This document shows, in pieces, positions 1 to 8,567 of a stretch of 64,000 nucleotides of DNA (position 1 is its first letter; each line of letters opens with the position of its first letter). The stretch lies in contig NZ_VKCZ01000003.1 of the NCBI RefSeq assembly GCF_009299835.1, positions 496,001 through 560,000 of the forward strand. Direction: 5' to 3'. The notes below the pieces were generated by a model. That model saw only the letters and a program-made list of their open reading frames with translations. It searched no databases and had not been told where the DNA came from. Position numbers and translations under genes: made by a program. Source of the stretch: Microlunatus speluncae (GTDB lineage Bacteria > Actinomycetota > Actinomycetes > Propionibacteriales > Propionibacteriaceae).

Positions 1-196
1 CGATGCTGAGCACGGCGCCGAAGCCGACCACCAACGACCCGAGATGCACGAACAAGACGATCAGACGGACGCTCTCCGGCAGGCTGACCAGGGATGATGC
101 CGCGGCCGTGCCGATCACGAAGGCGACTGCGAGCAGGGTCAACCGGATCTCGGCGGCGGTGATCAGGACCGGCCGTAGATCCAGCTCAAGCGTCAT
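1..196 (-). CDS. Partial membrane protein (3' end outside window)
   Basis: The N-terminal 65 residues of a protein read leftward out of the window. The ATG is preceded by a GGGAG ribosome-binding site. After a short polar start (MTLELDLRPVLI) comes a hydrophobic stretch (LLAVAFVIGTAAASSLVSL) and then a second (LIVLFVHLGSLVVGFGAVLSI), so at least two membrane helices are visible. It lies downstream of the symporter operon on the same strand, separated from it by a hairpin. I do not recognise the family from this fragment. Confidence 0.6.
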   Translation of the reverse strand, partial: MTLELDLRPVLITAAEIRLTLLAVAFVIGTAAASSLVSLPESVRLIVLFVHLGSLVVGFGAVLSI

Positions 197-268
197 ACCA
201 ACTCCCCCGAGTCGTGTGATCCAACCCGAATGGTTGCACACTCGGGCCGCCGGGGGAATGGAGGCGAA

Positions 269-284
269 GGCGGGAGACCCCGCC
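269..284 (-). terminator. Short hairpin after the symporter gene
   Basis: GGCGGG / CCCGCC arms with a 4-nt loop begin directly after the TAG stop of the symporter. There is no U-tract, so this is a weak terminator or attenuation hairpin at best. Confidence 0.3.
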
Positions 285-1913
285 CTAGTGCTTGACCTCC
301 TTCTCCGCCCCGGCTCCGGTCAGGGCCCGGACGGACAGCTCGTCGTACCGGAGCTCGCTGGTCCGATCCTTGCTCAGGATCGTGCCGAGGAAGCCGCAGA
401 GGAAGCCGATCGGGATCGACACCAGCCCCGGGTTGTTCAGCGGGAACCAGGCGAAGTTGGCGCTCGGGATCAGCGACGTCGGGGCGCCGGAGACCACGGG
501 GGAGAAGAACACCAGACCGACCGCGGCGATCAGACCGCCATAGATGCTCCAGACCGCCCCGGAGGTGTTGAACCGGCGCCAGAACAGGTTGTAGATCAGC
601 GCCGGCAGGTTGGCCGACGCGGCGACCGCGAAGGCGAGGGCGACCAGGAATGCGATGTTGAGCCGCTGCGCCGGGATGGACAGGGCGATCGCGATCGCGC
701 CGATCACGAAGGCGGCGATCCGGACCACGATCAATTCGCTCCGCTCGCTGGCCCGCCCCTTCTTGATCACGTTGGCGTAGATGTCGTGCGCCACCGACGA
801 CGCCGAGGTCAGGGTCAGGCCGGCAACCACGGCCAAGATCGTCGCGAAGGCGACGGCGCCGATCACCGCCAGCAGGATCGAGCCACCGAGCGTGTCACCG
901 CCACCGGCCGCCTGAGCGAGCAGTGGCGAGGCCAGGTTGCCCGACGAGGTCTTCACCGGGCTACCGTCGCCGGTGGCGAGCAGGGCGGCCGCGCCGAAGC
1001 CCAGCACCAGCGTCATCAGATAGAAGGCCCCGATCAGCCCGATCGCCCAGAGCACCGACTTGCGGGCCGCCTTGGCGGTCGGCGTGGTGTAGAACCTGAT
1101 CAAGATGTGCGGCAGGCCGGCGGTGCCGAGCACCAGGGCCAGGCCGAGGGACAGGAAGTCGAACTTGCCGACCAGGGTCTTGCCGTACAACTGACCGGGC
1201 TGCAGGAACGCCTCGCCCTTACCGGTGTTCTCGGCCGCCGCCCCCAGCAGGGTGGAGAGGTTGAAGCCGAACTGGGCCAGCACCAAGATCGTGATCAACA
1301 GCGTGCCGACCATCAGCAGCACCGCCTTGACGATCTGCACCCAGGTGGTGCCCTTCATGCCGCCGAGAGTCACGTAAACGATCATCAGGATGCCGACCGC
1401 GACGATCACCAGGTTCTTCAACAACGGGCTGTCGACGGACAGCAGCAGCGCGACCAGGCTGCCGGCGCCGACCATCTGGGCCAGCAGGTAGAAGATCGAC
1501 ACCACGATGGTCGAGCTCGCCGCGGCCGCCCGGACCGGCGTCTGTCGCATCCGGAACGCCAGCTGATCGGCCATCGTGTATTTGCCCGAGTTGCGGAGCA
1601 GTTCGGCGACCAGCAGCAGCGCGATCAGCCAGGCGACCAGGAAGCCGATGGAGTAGAGGAAGCCGTCGTAGCCGTACAGCGCGATCGAGCCGGAGATGCC
1701 GAGGAACGAGGCGGCCGACATGTAGTCGCCGCTGACCGCGAGGCCGTTCTGGAAGCCGGAGAAACCACGCCCACCGGCGTAGTAGTCGGCCGCGTTCTTG
1801 GTGTGCCGCGAGGCCCAGAAGGTGATGTAGAGGGTGAGCGCGACGATCACCAGGAACAGGGCGATGGTGAGGAAGCGATTGCTCTCCGTCGCCATCGGAA
1901 TGATCGTGATCAT
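285..1913 (-). CDS. actP: Sodium:solute (acetate-type) symporter, ActP/MctC-like
   Basis: A 542-residue inner-membrane protein of the sodium:solute symporter family, about 13 hydrophobic helices. The N-terminal half carries family motifs: a short tail, the sequence ADYYAGGRGFSGFQNGLA, then GDYMSAASFLGISG, which form the substrate and sodium sites in this family. In E. coli (ActP) and corynebacteria (MctC) relatives take up acetate and other short monocarboxylates with a cation. The start used overlaps the stop of the upstream DUF485 gene as ATGA, implying translational coupling; an internal ATG six codons later is the alternative. Pairing with DUF485 is the standard ActP-YjcH arrangement. Substrate is inferred from family only. 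Confidence 0.9.
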   Translation of the reverse strand: MITIIPMATESNRFLTIALFLVIVALTLYITFWASRHTKNAADYYAGGRGFSGFQNGLAVSGDYMSAASFLGISGSIALYGYDGFLYSIGFLVAWLIALLLVAELLRNSGKYTMADQLAFRMRQTPVRAAAASSTIVVSIFYLLAQMVGAGSLVALLLSVDSPLLKNLVIVAVGILMIVYVTLGGMKGTTWVQIVKAVLLMVGTLLITILVLAQFGFNLSTLLGAAAENTGKGEAFLQPGQLYGKTLVGKFDFLSLGLALVLGTAGLPHILIRFYTTPTAKAARKSVLWAIGLIGAFYLMTLVLGFGAAALLATGDGSPVKTSSGNLASPLLAQAAGGGDTLGGSILLAVIGAVAFATILAVVAGLTLTSASSVAHDIYANVIKKGRASERSELIVVRIAAFVIGAIAIALSIPAQRLNIAFLVALAFAVAASANLPALIYNLFWRRFNTSGAVWSIYGGLIAAVGLVFFSPVVSGAPTSLIPSANFAWFPLNNPGLVSIPIGFLCGFLGTILSKDRTSELRYDELSVRALTGAGAEKEVKH

Positions 1914-2284
1914 CGAGGATCGCCCGCCTTCTCGCTCTCGTACCGGTCGTGCAACTCATCGGCCAGCGGATCCAGGGACTTGCCCGCGTGCCGGGCGTAC
2001 AGGATCGCGATCAGGAAGGTCGACGCGAACTGCAGCAGGCCGAAGACCAGGGCCACGTTGATGTGCCCGACCAGCCGGATGTTCATGAAGTCGCGGGCCC
2101 AGTTGTTGCAGATGACGTACGCGATGTACCAGACCATGAAGACGATCGTCGCCACCACGGCGAAGCCCAGATAGCGGCGCTTGAGCTCGCCGAACTCCTG
2201 ACTCCGGGCAACACTGGCGTAGGCACGTTCCTGGCCGGAGTCTTCGTCGGGAAGACCCGGCTCCGGGATTGTTGGCTGAACCAC
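1910..2284 (-). CDS. DUF485 small membrane protein (YjcH-like partner of symporter)
   Basis: A 124-residue protein with a soluble N-terminus, the DUF485 signature around FGELKRRYLGFAVVATIVF, and two membrane helices, ending in a charged tail (YESEKAG). I chose the GTG start at 2284 because a GGGAGG ribosome-binding site sits six bases upstream; a longer frame to 2332 has no such signal. Its stop overlaps the symporter start (ATGA). Members are almost always encoded with ActP-type symporters and are thought to assist or modulate them; no enzyme activity is known. Confidence 0.85.
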   Translation of the reverse strand: MVQPTIPEPGLPDEDSGQERAYASVARSQEFGELKRRYLGFAVVATIVFMVWYIAYVICNNWARDFMNIRLVGHINVALVFGLLQFASTFLIAILYARHAGKSLDPLADELHDRYESEKAGDPR

Positions 2285-2404
2285 GAATGACCTCCCACTG
2301 ACACGAGGCCGCGAGCCGCAGACGGACCGCAACCCTGCCGACCAAGATCGACAGTATCGTTAGCCCTCGCGGTTGGCCAGCAACCCGCCAAGAGTGCCGC
2401 AGTG

Positions 2405-3154
2405 CTAGAGCCGGATCTGGACGCCGTCCTCGGCCGCGGCCGGGTTGAGCTGCGAGTGATCAACTACCGCCCGCCAGCAGGAGATCTGGTACGGCAGCAT
2501 CAGCGGCTCCGGCGGCCGGGCGACCGAGGCATAGAGCTCGTCGACCTGGGCCAGCAGCTGGTCCCGCTCCGCGGCCGGCAGCTGGGCCGTGGCCGGCCGG
2601 CGCTGCACCATCTCGCGAAGATCGTCGCGATCGGCCGGCACCCAGTTGCGGAAGTTCCTCCGGGTCACCTCGGCGAAGTAGGGACTGTCGGCGATCCAGT
2701 CGATGGAGTCCGCGCCGTAGTCGCCGGCCATGGCCTCGGGATCGTACTTCTGCAGCAGCGCGGCCAGCCGCTGCACCCAGGGCACGGTGTCGTCCCGGGT
2801 GACATACAGAGCGGACAGGTGGCCGCCGGGCCGGAGCACCCGCGCGATCTCGGACAGGGCGAGGCCGGGGGCGAACTGGTGCAGGGTCTGGGCCGCGGTG
2901 ACGACGTCGAAGTGGCAGGCGAGGAACGGCAGCGACTCGACCTGGCCGACCACCACCGGGCCGGCGTTGCGCAGCGCGAGCCGCCGCACCGCCGCCTCGC
3001 TCCGGTCCAGGCAGCAGACCCGGTGCCCGGCCTCGTGCAGCATGCCGGCCAGCCCGCCGCGGCCGGTGCCGACGTCGAGCACGAGGGCCGGCCGATCGCC
3101 GACCATCCACGCCGGCGCCTCGGCCGGGAACGGGGTCGATCGGCTGGGACGCAT
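2405..3154 (-). CDS. Class I SAM-dependent methyltransferase
   Basis: A 249-residue methyltransferase of the class I Rossmann type (methyltransf_11). Motif I is LVLDVGTGRGGLAGML at about residues 24-39, followed by the acidic end of strand 2 (CCLDRS), a motif-II-like VESLPFLACHFDVVTA and ALSEIARVLRPGGHLSAL (motif III region). The C-terminal third (SIDWIADSPYFAEVTRRNF and beyond) is typical of UbiE/COQ5-like small-molecule methyltransferases. Substrate is unknown. Transcribed alone and divergently from the Fic-like gene. The ATG start is supported by the beginning of the fold; no clear ribosome-binding site is seen, so the message may be leaderless. Confidence 0.85.
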   Translation of the reverse strand: MRPSRSTPFPAEAPAWMVGDRPALVLDVGTGRGGLAGMLHEAGHRVCCLDRSEAAVRRLALRNAGPVVVGQVESLPFLACHFDVVTAAQTLHQFAPGLALSEIARVLRPGGHLSALYVTRDDTVPWVQRLAALLQKYDPEAMAGDYGADSIDWIADSPYFAEVTRRNFRNWVPADRDDLREMVQRRPATAQLPAAERDQLLAQVDELYASVARPPEPLMLPYQISCWRAVVDHSQLNPAAAEDGVQIRL

Positions 3155-3262
3155 GGTGCTGACTGTAGTGTCCGGACTCCGGCCAGGGCCGTTTCTGCAG
3201 GTCAGACGGCATTGATCGGCCCGGCCGTGTCGCCCGGACGCTCCAGGCGGGAGACTGAAACC

Positions 3263-3967
3263 ATGACAGCCGAACGTCGGGACGATCCCCTGGTCGCCCT
3301 GTCCGTCCTGGAGGGAGTGCCGTCGGCGGTGGCGGCCGCGCGGGACGCGGTCGACGCGGTGCTCCGGGATCGCGGTCTGCGGCGGATCACGGCCGAGCAG
3401 CGGGCGTGGTCGCTGCTCGAGGGCGCCCGGGCCAACGCCGCGCTGGCGGAGCAGCCGGACCGGCTGCTGCCGGGGGCGATCCGGCTGTCCGGTGAACTCC
3501 ACGAACTCGCCGGCACGATCCTGCGGTCACCGGGGCAGATGCTGGCTCGGGCGCACGCGTTGATCGGGCGTGGGCTGGTGCCGGACGATCAGCTGGGCCG
3601 GATCCGGCCGGCGGCGGCGGATCGGATGGCCGGCCTGCAGCGACTGTTGACCACGCCGACGGAGGCGCCGGGGCTGGTGCTGGCGGCGGTCGCGCATGCC
3701 GAGGTGGCGACCGTGTCGCCGTTCGGGTTCGGCGACGGGTTGGTCGCCCGGGCGGTCGAGCAGGCGGTGCTGATCGCGCGCGGCGTGGATCCGCAGGGTG
3801 TCGTCCCGGTCTGCTCGGGGCACCGGCAACTGGCCGAGGAGTACGGCGATCGGCTCGCGGGCTACGCCGACGTCTCCGGGGTCGGGCCGTGGATCGCGTA
3901 CTGCGCCCGGGCGGTGACCCACGCGGCGGAGCAGCTCGGCGGCCGGCTGGTGGGGCCGCGGCCATGA
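3263..3967 (+). CDS. Degenerate Fic-like protein upstream of the Tad locus
   Basis: A 234-residue, mainly helical Ala-rich protein with no signal peptide. The stretch HAEVATVSPFGFGDGLVARA (about residues 153-172) has the shape of the Fic core loop HPFxxGNGRxxR, but the catalytic histidine before PF is a serine and the GNGR arginine is a leucine. AMPylation activity is therefore unlikely. Proteins of this type are found next to CpaE/TadA genes in other actinobacteria, which fits its position here. The ATG is preceded by GGCGGGAG. It ends in an ATGA context and is followed by a strong hairpin terminator. The Fic relationship is an inference from motif shape. Confidence 0.65.
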   Translation: MTAERRDDPLVALSVLEGVPSAVAAARDAVDAVLRDRGLRRITAEQRAWSLLEGARANAALAEQPDRLLPGAIRLSGELHELAGTILRSPGQMLARAHALIGRGLVPDDQLGRIRPAAADRMAGLQRLLTTPTEAPGLVLAAVAHAEVATVSPFGFGDGLVARAVEQAVLIARGVDPQGVVPVCSGHRQLAEEYGDRLAGYADVSGVGPWIAYCARAVTHAAEQLGGRLVGPRP

Positions 3968-3988
3968 ATCCTGCCCCGGACGTTGTAA

Positions 3989-4014
3989 CGGCGCCCGCTG
4001 GATAGCGGGCGCCG
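3989..4014 (+). terminator. Strong hairpin terminator
   Basis: CGGCGCCCGCT and AGCGGGCGCCG form an 11-bp perfect stem with a GGAT loop, 22 bases after the Fic-like stop. No U-tract follows, which is common for actinobacterial terminators. Confidence 0.65.
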
Positions 4015-4403
4015 CCAAGCACGACAGCTCCGAGTGACCAAGCGCGCACTGCCCATAGAGTTGGCCAAGGCGCGTGCCCTCTCAGCGACGGGCCGCCCGA
4101 TGGCGCAACTACCCATGAAGGTTGGTGATCCTCGCGTGGGTGCTCGGTTGTCGTGCGAGGAATCAGGCTCGCTGGTGCCAACTGTCCGGGACGATCCGGG
4201 AAGATCGTTTCTCGAATACTTGGTGCCCGCGAGTCCTTTTCCTTGCTGACATTTGTACCTCGAATTCGACCCAATGAAAAGACCTTGTTGACCAGCAATT
4301 TCGCGCCGCGCTGAGTTTCACCGTTGGAATCTCTCCTGGTCGCGGCGGCGCCGACCGGCGCCGGACGGAGGTCGTCGCAACGGGCTGTCGGGACGGTCTC
4401 GTT
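4015..4403. other. Non-coding stretch upstream of the pilus locus control region
   Basis: About 390 bases with no convincing reading frame on either strand and noticeably lower GC than its neighbours between 4220 and 4320 (for example around the CATTTGTACCTCGAATTC segment). It probably contains promoter sequence for the Tad locus, but I cannot place a clear -35/-10 pair. Confidence 0.4.
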
Positions 4404-4431
4404 CATGATCAACTATTCGAAGTTGATCATG
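4404..4431. promoter_or_regulatory. Perfect 28-bp dyad upstream of ssd (candidate operator)
   Basis: CATGATCAACT and AGTTGATCATG are exact reverse complements separated by ATTCGA. This length and symmetry suit a dimeric regulator, and the site is 110 bases before the ssd start and 21 bases before the first DnaA-like box. The regulator is not identified. Confidence 0.6.
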
Positions 4432-4452
4432 GCCCGGGAGGTGGTCGGGAAG

Positions 4453-4492
4453 TTGTCCACAGCCGAGGCCGAGGCAATTCGGTTGTCCACAG
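4453..4492 (+). promoter_or_regulatory. Two DnaA-box sequences (TTGTCCACAG) upstream of ssd
   Basis: TTGTCCACAG occurs at 4453-4462 and again at 4483-4492, exactly 30 bases (about three helical turns) apart and in the same orientation. TTGTCCACA is the preferred DnaA box in high-GC actinobacteria such as Streptomyces and mycobacteria. There is no dnaA, dnaN or other origin gene here, so a transcriptional role or DnaA titration is more likely than an origin. Confidence 0.55.
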
Positions 4493-4541
4493 ATTTTCTC
4501 GAGGGCGACGCATCGGCGCTCGGCGGCACAGAGTCCTCCGC

Positions 4542-5678
4542 ATGAGAGCCGAACCTGCCCGGTCCCCCCACGTCGTGGTGCTGGCCACGGACCCGGACCT
4601 GCTGGACCGCGTCCTGGCCGTCGCCGCTGCCGCCGGGGTCGAGCCCCGGGTGTTGCCCGACCCCGGGGCGATCCGTCCGCTGTGGGCGATGGCCGATCTG
4701 GTGATCGTCGGGGTCGAGGTCGCGCCCCGGCTGGCGACGATGGCCCTGCCGCGCCGCGACGACGTGTTCCTGGTCGCGCCCGACGAGGCCGGCGGCGAGA
4801 CCACCGGCTGGTCCGGGCCGCTCGGCGCTGCGGTCGTGCTGCTGCCCGGCGGCGCGACCTGGCTGACGGCGGCGATCGCCGACGCCGGCGGGGGGAGGGC
4901 CGGTGCCAGTCGCCTGGTCGCCTTCGTCGGCGGCTCCGGCGGTGCCGGCGCGTCGACCTGTGCCGCCGCGTTCGCGTACCAGGCCGCGCAGCTGGGCCGG
5001 TCCACCCTCCTGATCGATGCCGACCCGCGGGGCGGCGGGATCGACCTGCTGCTCGGCGCGGAGGGCGAGCCGGGCTGGCGCTGGCCCCGGCTCGATCGGG
5101 CCCAGGGGCATCTCGGACAGCTCGCCGGCCAGCTGCCCCGGGTCGAGGGAGTCGACCTGCTCTCGATGGCCCGGGTCGGCCCGCCGCCGGCCGAGTTGCC
5201 GACCGAGCCGTCGGCCGAAGCCGTGAAGGCGGTGCTGCTGGCGGGGCTCCGCGACTACCAGGTCGTCGTGGTCGATCTGCCCCGACCGCCGACCGACGCC
5301 GGCGCCGAGGTATTGCGCCGGGCCGACCGCACCTATCTGGTCGTCGCCGGAGACGTCCGCGGGCTCGCGGCGGCGCGGCAGACCGCGGCCGAACTGAGCG
5401 GGCTGTGTTCCGATCTTGCTGCCGTGCTCCGGCTGCGACCGGGCGGCCAGGTCGATGCAACGACCGTCCGGGACGGCGTCGGGATCGAGGTGGTGGCCGC
5501 CGTGCGGGATGAGCCCGGCGTGCTGCGCGCGGCCGACCGCGGTGAGCCACCTGGCCGGTCGGCCCGGAGTGCGCTGGCCAAGGCCTGCCGGTCGCTGCTC
5601 GACCAGCTGGCCGAGACGGACGAGCCGCCCGGGCCGCGGCGGTCGACGATGTCGGCCGCGGACGGCCGGGCGGCCTGA
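4542..5678 (+). CDS. ssd: CpaE/Ssd-like MinD-superfamily protein of the Tad locus
   Basis: A 378-residue cytoplasmic protein homologous in position and layout to mycobacterial Ssd (Rv3660c) and the actinobacterial CpaE-like family. Residues 1-115 form a receiver-like N-terminal domain (VVVLATDPDLLDRVLAVAAA). From about 122 is a MinD/ParA-type ATPase fold with a deviant Walker A, GGSGGAGASTCAAAFA, in which the lysine expected before ST is alanine, followed by LLIDADPRGGGIDLLLG and VVVVDLPRPPTD. CpaE proteins direct pilus machinery to its site in the cell; the mycobacterial protein affects septation. The loss of the P-loop lysine suggests weak or absent ATP hydrolysis. It starts the operon and ends 14 bases before tadA. 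Confidence 0.85.
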   Translation: MRAEPARSPHVVVLATDPDLLDRVLAVAAAAGVEPRVLPDPGAIRPLWAMADLVIVGVEVAPRLATMALPRRDDVFLVAPDEAGGETTGWSGPLGAAVVLLPGGATWLTAAIADAGGGRAGASRLVAFVGGSGGAGASTCAAAFAYQAAQLGRSTLLIDADPRGGGIDLLLGAEGEPGWRWPRLDRAQGHLGQLAGQLPRVEGVDLLSMARVGPPPAELPTEPSAEAVKAVLLAGLRDYQVVVVDLPRPPTDAGAEVLRRADRTYLVVAGDVRGLAAARQTAAELSGLCSDLAAVLRLRPGGQVDATTVRDGVGIEVVAAVRDEPGVLRAADRGEPPGRSARSALAKACRSLLDQLAETDEPPGPRRSTMSAADGRAA

Positions 5679-5692
5679 TCGGCGGGCGAGAC

Positions 5693-6844
5693 ATGACGAC
5701 GGTCGAGCTCGAGCCGATCCGATCCCGGCTGGCCGGATTGGGGCGGGAGCACACCCCCGCCGATGTCGCGGCGGCCCTGCGCGCCGAGGGCACTGTGGTG
5801 ACCGACGCGATCCTGCTGCGGACCCTCGAGGTGCTGCGCCGGGACAGTGTCGGGGCCGGGATCCTCGAGCCGCTGCTCCGGCTGCCGGGCGTCACCGATG
5901 TCGTGGTCAACGGTCCGGCCGAGGTGTACGTCGACGTCGGCGGCGGCCTGCAGCGGACCGAGCTGGCCTTCACCGATGAGGCCGAGGTGCGGCGCCTGGC
6001 GCAGCGGCTCGCCGCCTCGGTCGGCCGGCGGCTGGACGACGCCTCGCCGTACGTCGACGCCAGGCTGCCGGACGGGACTCGGGTGCATGCCGTGCTCGGC
6101 ACCCTGGCGGCGCCCGGCACCTGCCTGTCGCTGCGGATCCCGGCCGACCGCTCCTTCTCCCTGGCCGACTGTGTGGCCTCCGGCTCGGTGAGTGAGGCCG
6201 CGGCCGACCTGTTGATCAGGATCGTCGAATCCAGGTCGGCCTTCCTGATCAGCGGCGGCACCGGCTCCGGCAAGACCACCCTGCTGGCCGCGCTGCTCGG
6301 CCTGGTGCCGGCCACGGAGCGGATCGTGATCGCGGAGGATTCGCGTGAGCTCGCACCGCGTCATCCCCACGTGGTCCGGCTCGAGGGTCGGCCGGCCAAC
6401 GCCGAGGGGGTCGGCACCGTCACGCTGACCGACCTGGTCCGGCAGGCGCTGCGGATGCGACCCGACCGGCTCGTCGTCGGCGAGGTCCGGGGCGCCGAGG
6501 TGTGCGACCTGCTGGCCGCGCTCAACACCGGTCACGAAGGCGGCTGCGGCACCCTGCACGCGAACGCGGCGACCCAGGTGCCGGCCCGGCTCGAGGCGCT
6601 GGCCGCGCTGGGCGGGATGGACCGGTCCACCCTGCACGCCCAGCTCGCCGCGGCCGTCGAGCTGGTGATCCATCTGGTCCGGGACCGGACGGGCCCGCGC
6701 CGGGTGGCGGAGATCGCAACCCTGGCGCAGGATCCGCGGACCGGACTGGTGGTCGCCGAGCCGGCGCTGATCTTCGACCGCGGTGGGCCGCCGCGCCGCG
6801 GGCCGGCCGCCGCGCGCCTCGAACTCCTGCTGGAGCGATCATGA
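5693..6844 (+). CDS. tadA: TadA/CpaF-type secretion ATPase
   Basis: A 383-residue hexameric traffic ATPase that powers assembly of Flp/Tad-type pili or a related secretion system. Walker A is SGGTGSGKTTLLAALLG near residue 185, followed by the Asp box VIAEDSRELAPRHPHVVRLE, Walker B-type LRMRPDRLVVGEVRGAEV and the His box TGHEGGCGTLHANAA. The N-terminal domain includes the conserved GVTDVVVNGPAEVYVD segment. Length is normal for the actinobacterial family. The stop overlaps the tadB start as ATGA. Confidence 0.95.
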   Translation: MTTVELEPIRSRLAGLGREHTPADVAAALRAEGTVVTDAILLRTLEVLRRDSVGAGILEPLLRLPGVTDVVVNGPAEVYVDVGGGLQRTELAFTDEAEVRRLAQRLAASVGRRLDDASPYVDARLPDGTRVHAVLGTLAAPGTCLSLRIPADRSFSLADCVASGSVSEAAADLLIRIVESRSAFLISGGTGSGKTTLLAALLGLVPATERIVIAEDSRELAPRHPHVVRLEGRPANAEGVGTVTLTDLVRQALRMRPDRLVVGEVRGAEVCDLLAALNTGHEGGCGTLHANAATQVPARLEALAALGGMDRSTLHAQLAAAVELVIHLVRDRTGPRRVAEIATLAQDPRTGLVVAEPALIFDRGGPPRRGPAAARLELLLERS

Positions 6845-7650
6845 TCATGCTCAGCGTGGCGCTGGCCGGCCTGGCCACCTTCCTGATCATGCCGACAGTC
6901 GGTGGTCGCAAGACCTTGCGGCGGTTGGCCGGTGCCGAGCCGGCGCCGACGAGCGGCGGCCGTTCCCGGCGCTGGCTGCTCCTGCTGCCGGGCTGTCTCG
7001 CCGTCCTGGTGATCGGATTCATGATCGACGGCGTGCGCGGTGCGGTGTACGCGGCCGTCCTTCAGCTCATCGTCGGGCTCGGCCTGCGGCTGGCCACCGG
7101 CGGCGGGCGTCGGCTGCGTGCGGGGCGGGCCGAGGCGGAGATCGCGGACGCCTGCCGCGCACTGGCCGCGGAGGTGCGGACCGGAAAGATCCCCGCGGCG
7201 GCACTCGCCGCCGCCGCGGCCGACCATCCGGTGCTCGCCGAGGCCGATCGGGTGCAGCGGCTGGGCGGGGACGTGGCACGGAGTTGGCGGGCCCGGGCGC
7301 TCCGGCCGGGGCATGCCGGCCTGCTCGACCTCGCCCGCGGCTGGGACCTGTGCCAGGCGACCGGTGCTCCGCTGTCGGCGGCGCTGGATCAGATCGCCGA
7401 CAACCTGGTGTCCGATCAGACGATCCGGATGATGGTGGCGGGTGAATTGGCCGCACCGCGGGCGAGCGGCAAGCTGATGGCGGTGCTGCCGTTGCTCGGG
7501 ATCGGGCTGGGCTACCTGATCGGTGGCGACCCGGTGGCCTTTCTCTGGCAGGAGCCGGTCGGCTGGGCCTGCCTGCTGGTCGGGAGCGCTCTCGCCGCGA
7601 CCGGGATCCTGTGGATCGACGGTTTGGCCGCCCGGGCCGAGCACGGCTGA
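6841..7650 (+). CDS. tadB: TadB-like inner-membrane platform protein
   Basis: A 269-residue type II secretion system F-domain protein. A first helix (MIMLSVALAGLATFLIM) and a second pair around 40-75 precede a cytoplasmic helical domain (AEIADACRALAAEVRTGKIPAAALAAAA), and two helices close the protein (PLLGIGLGYLIGG and WACLLVGSALAATGI). TadB and TadC together form the membrane platform on which TadA acts. The start is fixed by the ATGA overlap with tadA. Confidence 0.88.
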   Translation: MIMLSVALAGLATFLIMPTVGGRKTLRRLAGAEPAPTSGGRSRRWLLLLPGCLAVLVIGFMIDGVRGAVYAAVLQLIVGLGLRLATGGGRRLRAGRAEAEIADACRALAAEVRTGKIPAAALAAAAADHPVLAEADRVQRLGGDVARSWRARALRPGHAGLLDLARGWDLCQATGAPLSAALDQIADNLVSDQTIRMMVAGELAAPRASGKLMAVLPLLGIGLGYLIGGDPVAFLWQEPVGWACLLVGSALAATGILWIDGLAARAEHG

Positions 7651-7696
7651 TCGGGAGGCGTTGACGCGCCCGGATCGGGCGGAACGGAGGAATCGG

Positions 7697-8473
7697 ATGA
7701 TCTGGATGATGATCTTGTCGGCGGGGCTGGCCGGGCTTGCCGTCGCGCTCGCCGTACGCGCTCCGAGCGAACGGCTGGCGGCGGTCGGCGGCGATCATGA
7801 TCGCCGCGACCGGTTCCCCCGGCTCCGGCGCCTGCTGGTCGGTCGCCGTGGCGCACCGCCGTTGCGGCTCCGCGCGGCGGCCGGTGCCGGCCTGGGGCTG
7901 GCCGTGATCATGGTCGGGCAGGGCCAGGTCGCCGAGCTCGGCGCGTTGCTGCTCGTGCCGGCCGTGGCGGTCGGATTCGGCGTCGTCGTGCTGACCGGGT
8001 GGGTCGAGACCGGTGCCGGCCGGCGGCGTCGGCACCAGTTGATCATGGAGCTGCCGCAGGCGCTGTCGCTGCTCGGTGCGGCGGTCGGGGCCGGGCTGCC
8101 GTTGCGGACCGCCACCCGGCACGTCGCCGCCGGGCAATCCGGGCCGGTGGCGGATGATCTTGGTCGGGTGCTGGCGGAGATCGAGCTCGGCCGGCCCGAG
8201 GGCGAGGCCTGGCGCGACCTCCGGCAGGACCCAGTCTGGGCACCGATCGCGGTCGACCTGGCCCGTTCGGTGGAGTCCGGCACCCGGCTCGCCGAGGGGC
8301 TCTCGCGGCATGCGGAGCTGGCCCGGCGGCGCCGTCAGGCGTCGATCGAGGTCGTGGCCCGTGGTGTCGGCGTCCGCTCCGTCCTGCCGCTGATGGCCTG
8401 CTTCGTGCCGGCGTTCATCCTGATCGGCATCGTCCCCACCATCGCCTCGGCGCTGCTCAAGGTGTTCGGCTGA
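7697..8473 (+). CDS. tadC: TadC-like inner-membrane platform protein
   Basis: A 258-residue T2SF-domain protein, the second platform subunit. A GGAGG site lies six bases before the ATG. It has an N-terminal helix, a second hydrophobic pair around 60-100, the cytoplasmic T2SF helices (LIMELPQALSLLGAAVGAGL ... ARSVESGTRLAEGLSRHA) and a terminal helix pair (VLPLMACFVPAFILIGIVP). It follows tadB by 46 bases. In mycobacteria the next gene is the DUF4244 pilin-like protein; here an APH-type kinase has come between. Confidence 0.88.
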   Translation: MIWMMILSAGLAGLAVALAVRAPSERLAAVGGDHDRRDRFPRLRRLLVGRRGAPPLRLRAAAGAGLGLAVIMVGQGQVAELGALLLVPAVAVGFGVVVLTGWVETGAGRRRRHQLIMELPQALSLLGAAVGAGLPLRTATRHVAAGQSGPVADDLGRVLAEIELGRPEGEAWRDLRQDPVWAPIAVDLARSVESGTRLAEGLSRHAELARRRRQASIEVVARGVGVRSVLPLMACFVPAFILIGIVPTIASALLKVFG

Positions 8474-8567
8474 AGGCTTCGGCCGGCGCAGCCGCCGAAA
8501 ACCTGCTTGCTCCGCGTCGGTGCAGCCGCGAGGGTGATCGGCAGAGTCGAGGGGCGGCGGTGATCAG

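Noticed and set aside
3..2174. Long plus-strand open frame opposite the symporter
   Set aside because: It is an antisense shadow typical of high-GC genes, with no domain and an Arg/Asp/Gln-rich composition.
4453..4492. Chromosomal replication origin
   Set aside because: Only two boxes, no AT-rich unwinding region, and no dnaA, dnaN or gidA/parAB genes.
4318..6315. Long minus-strand open frame opposite ssd and tadA
   Set aside because: Low-complexity Arg/Pro/Ser composition and full overlap with two well-supported genes.
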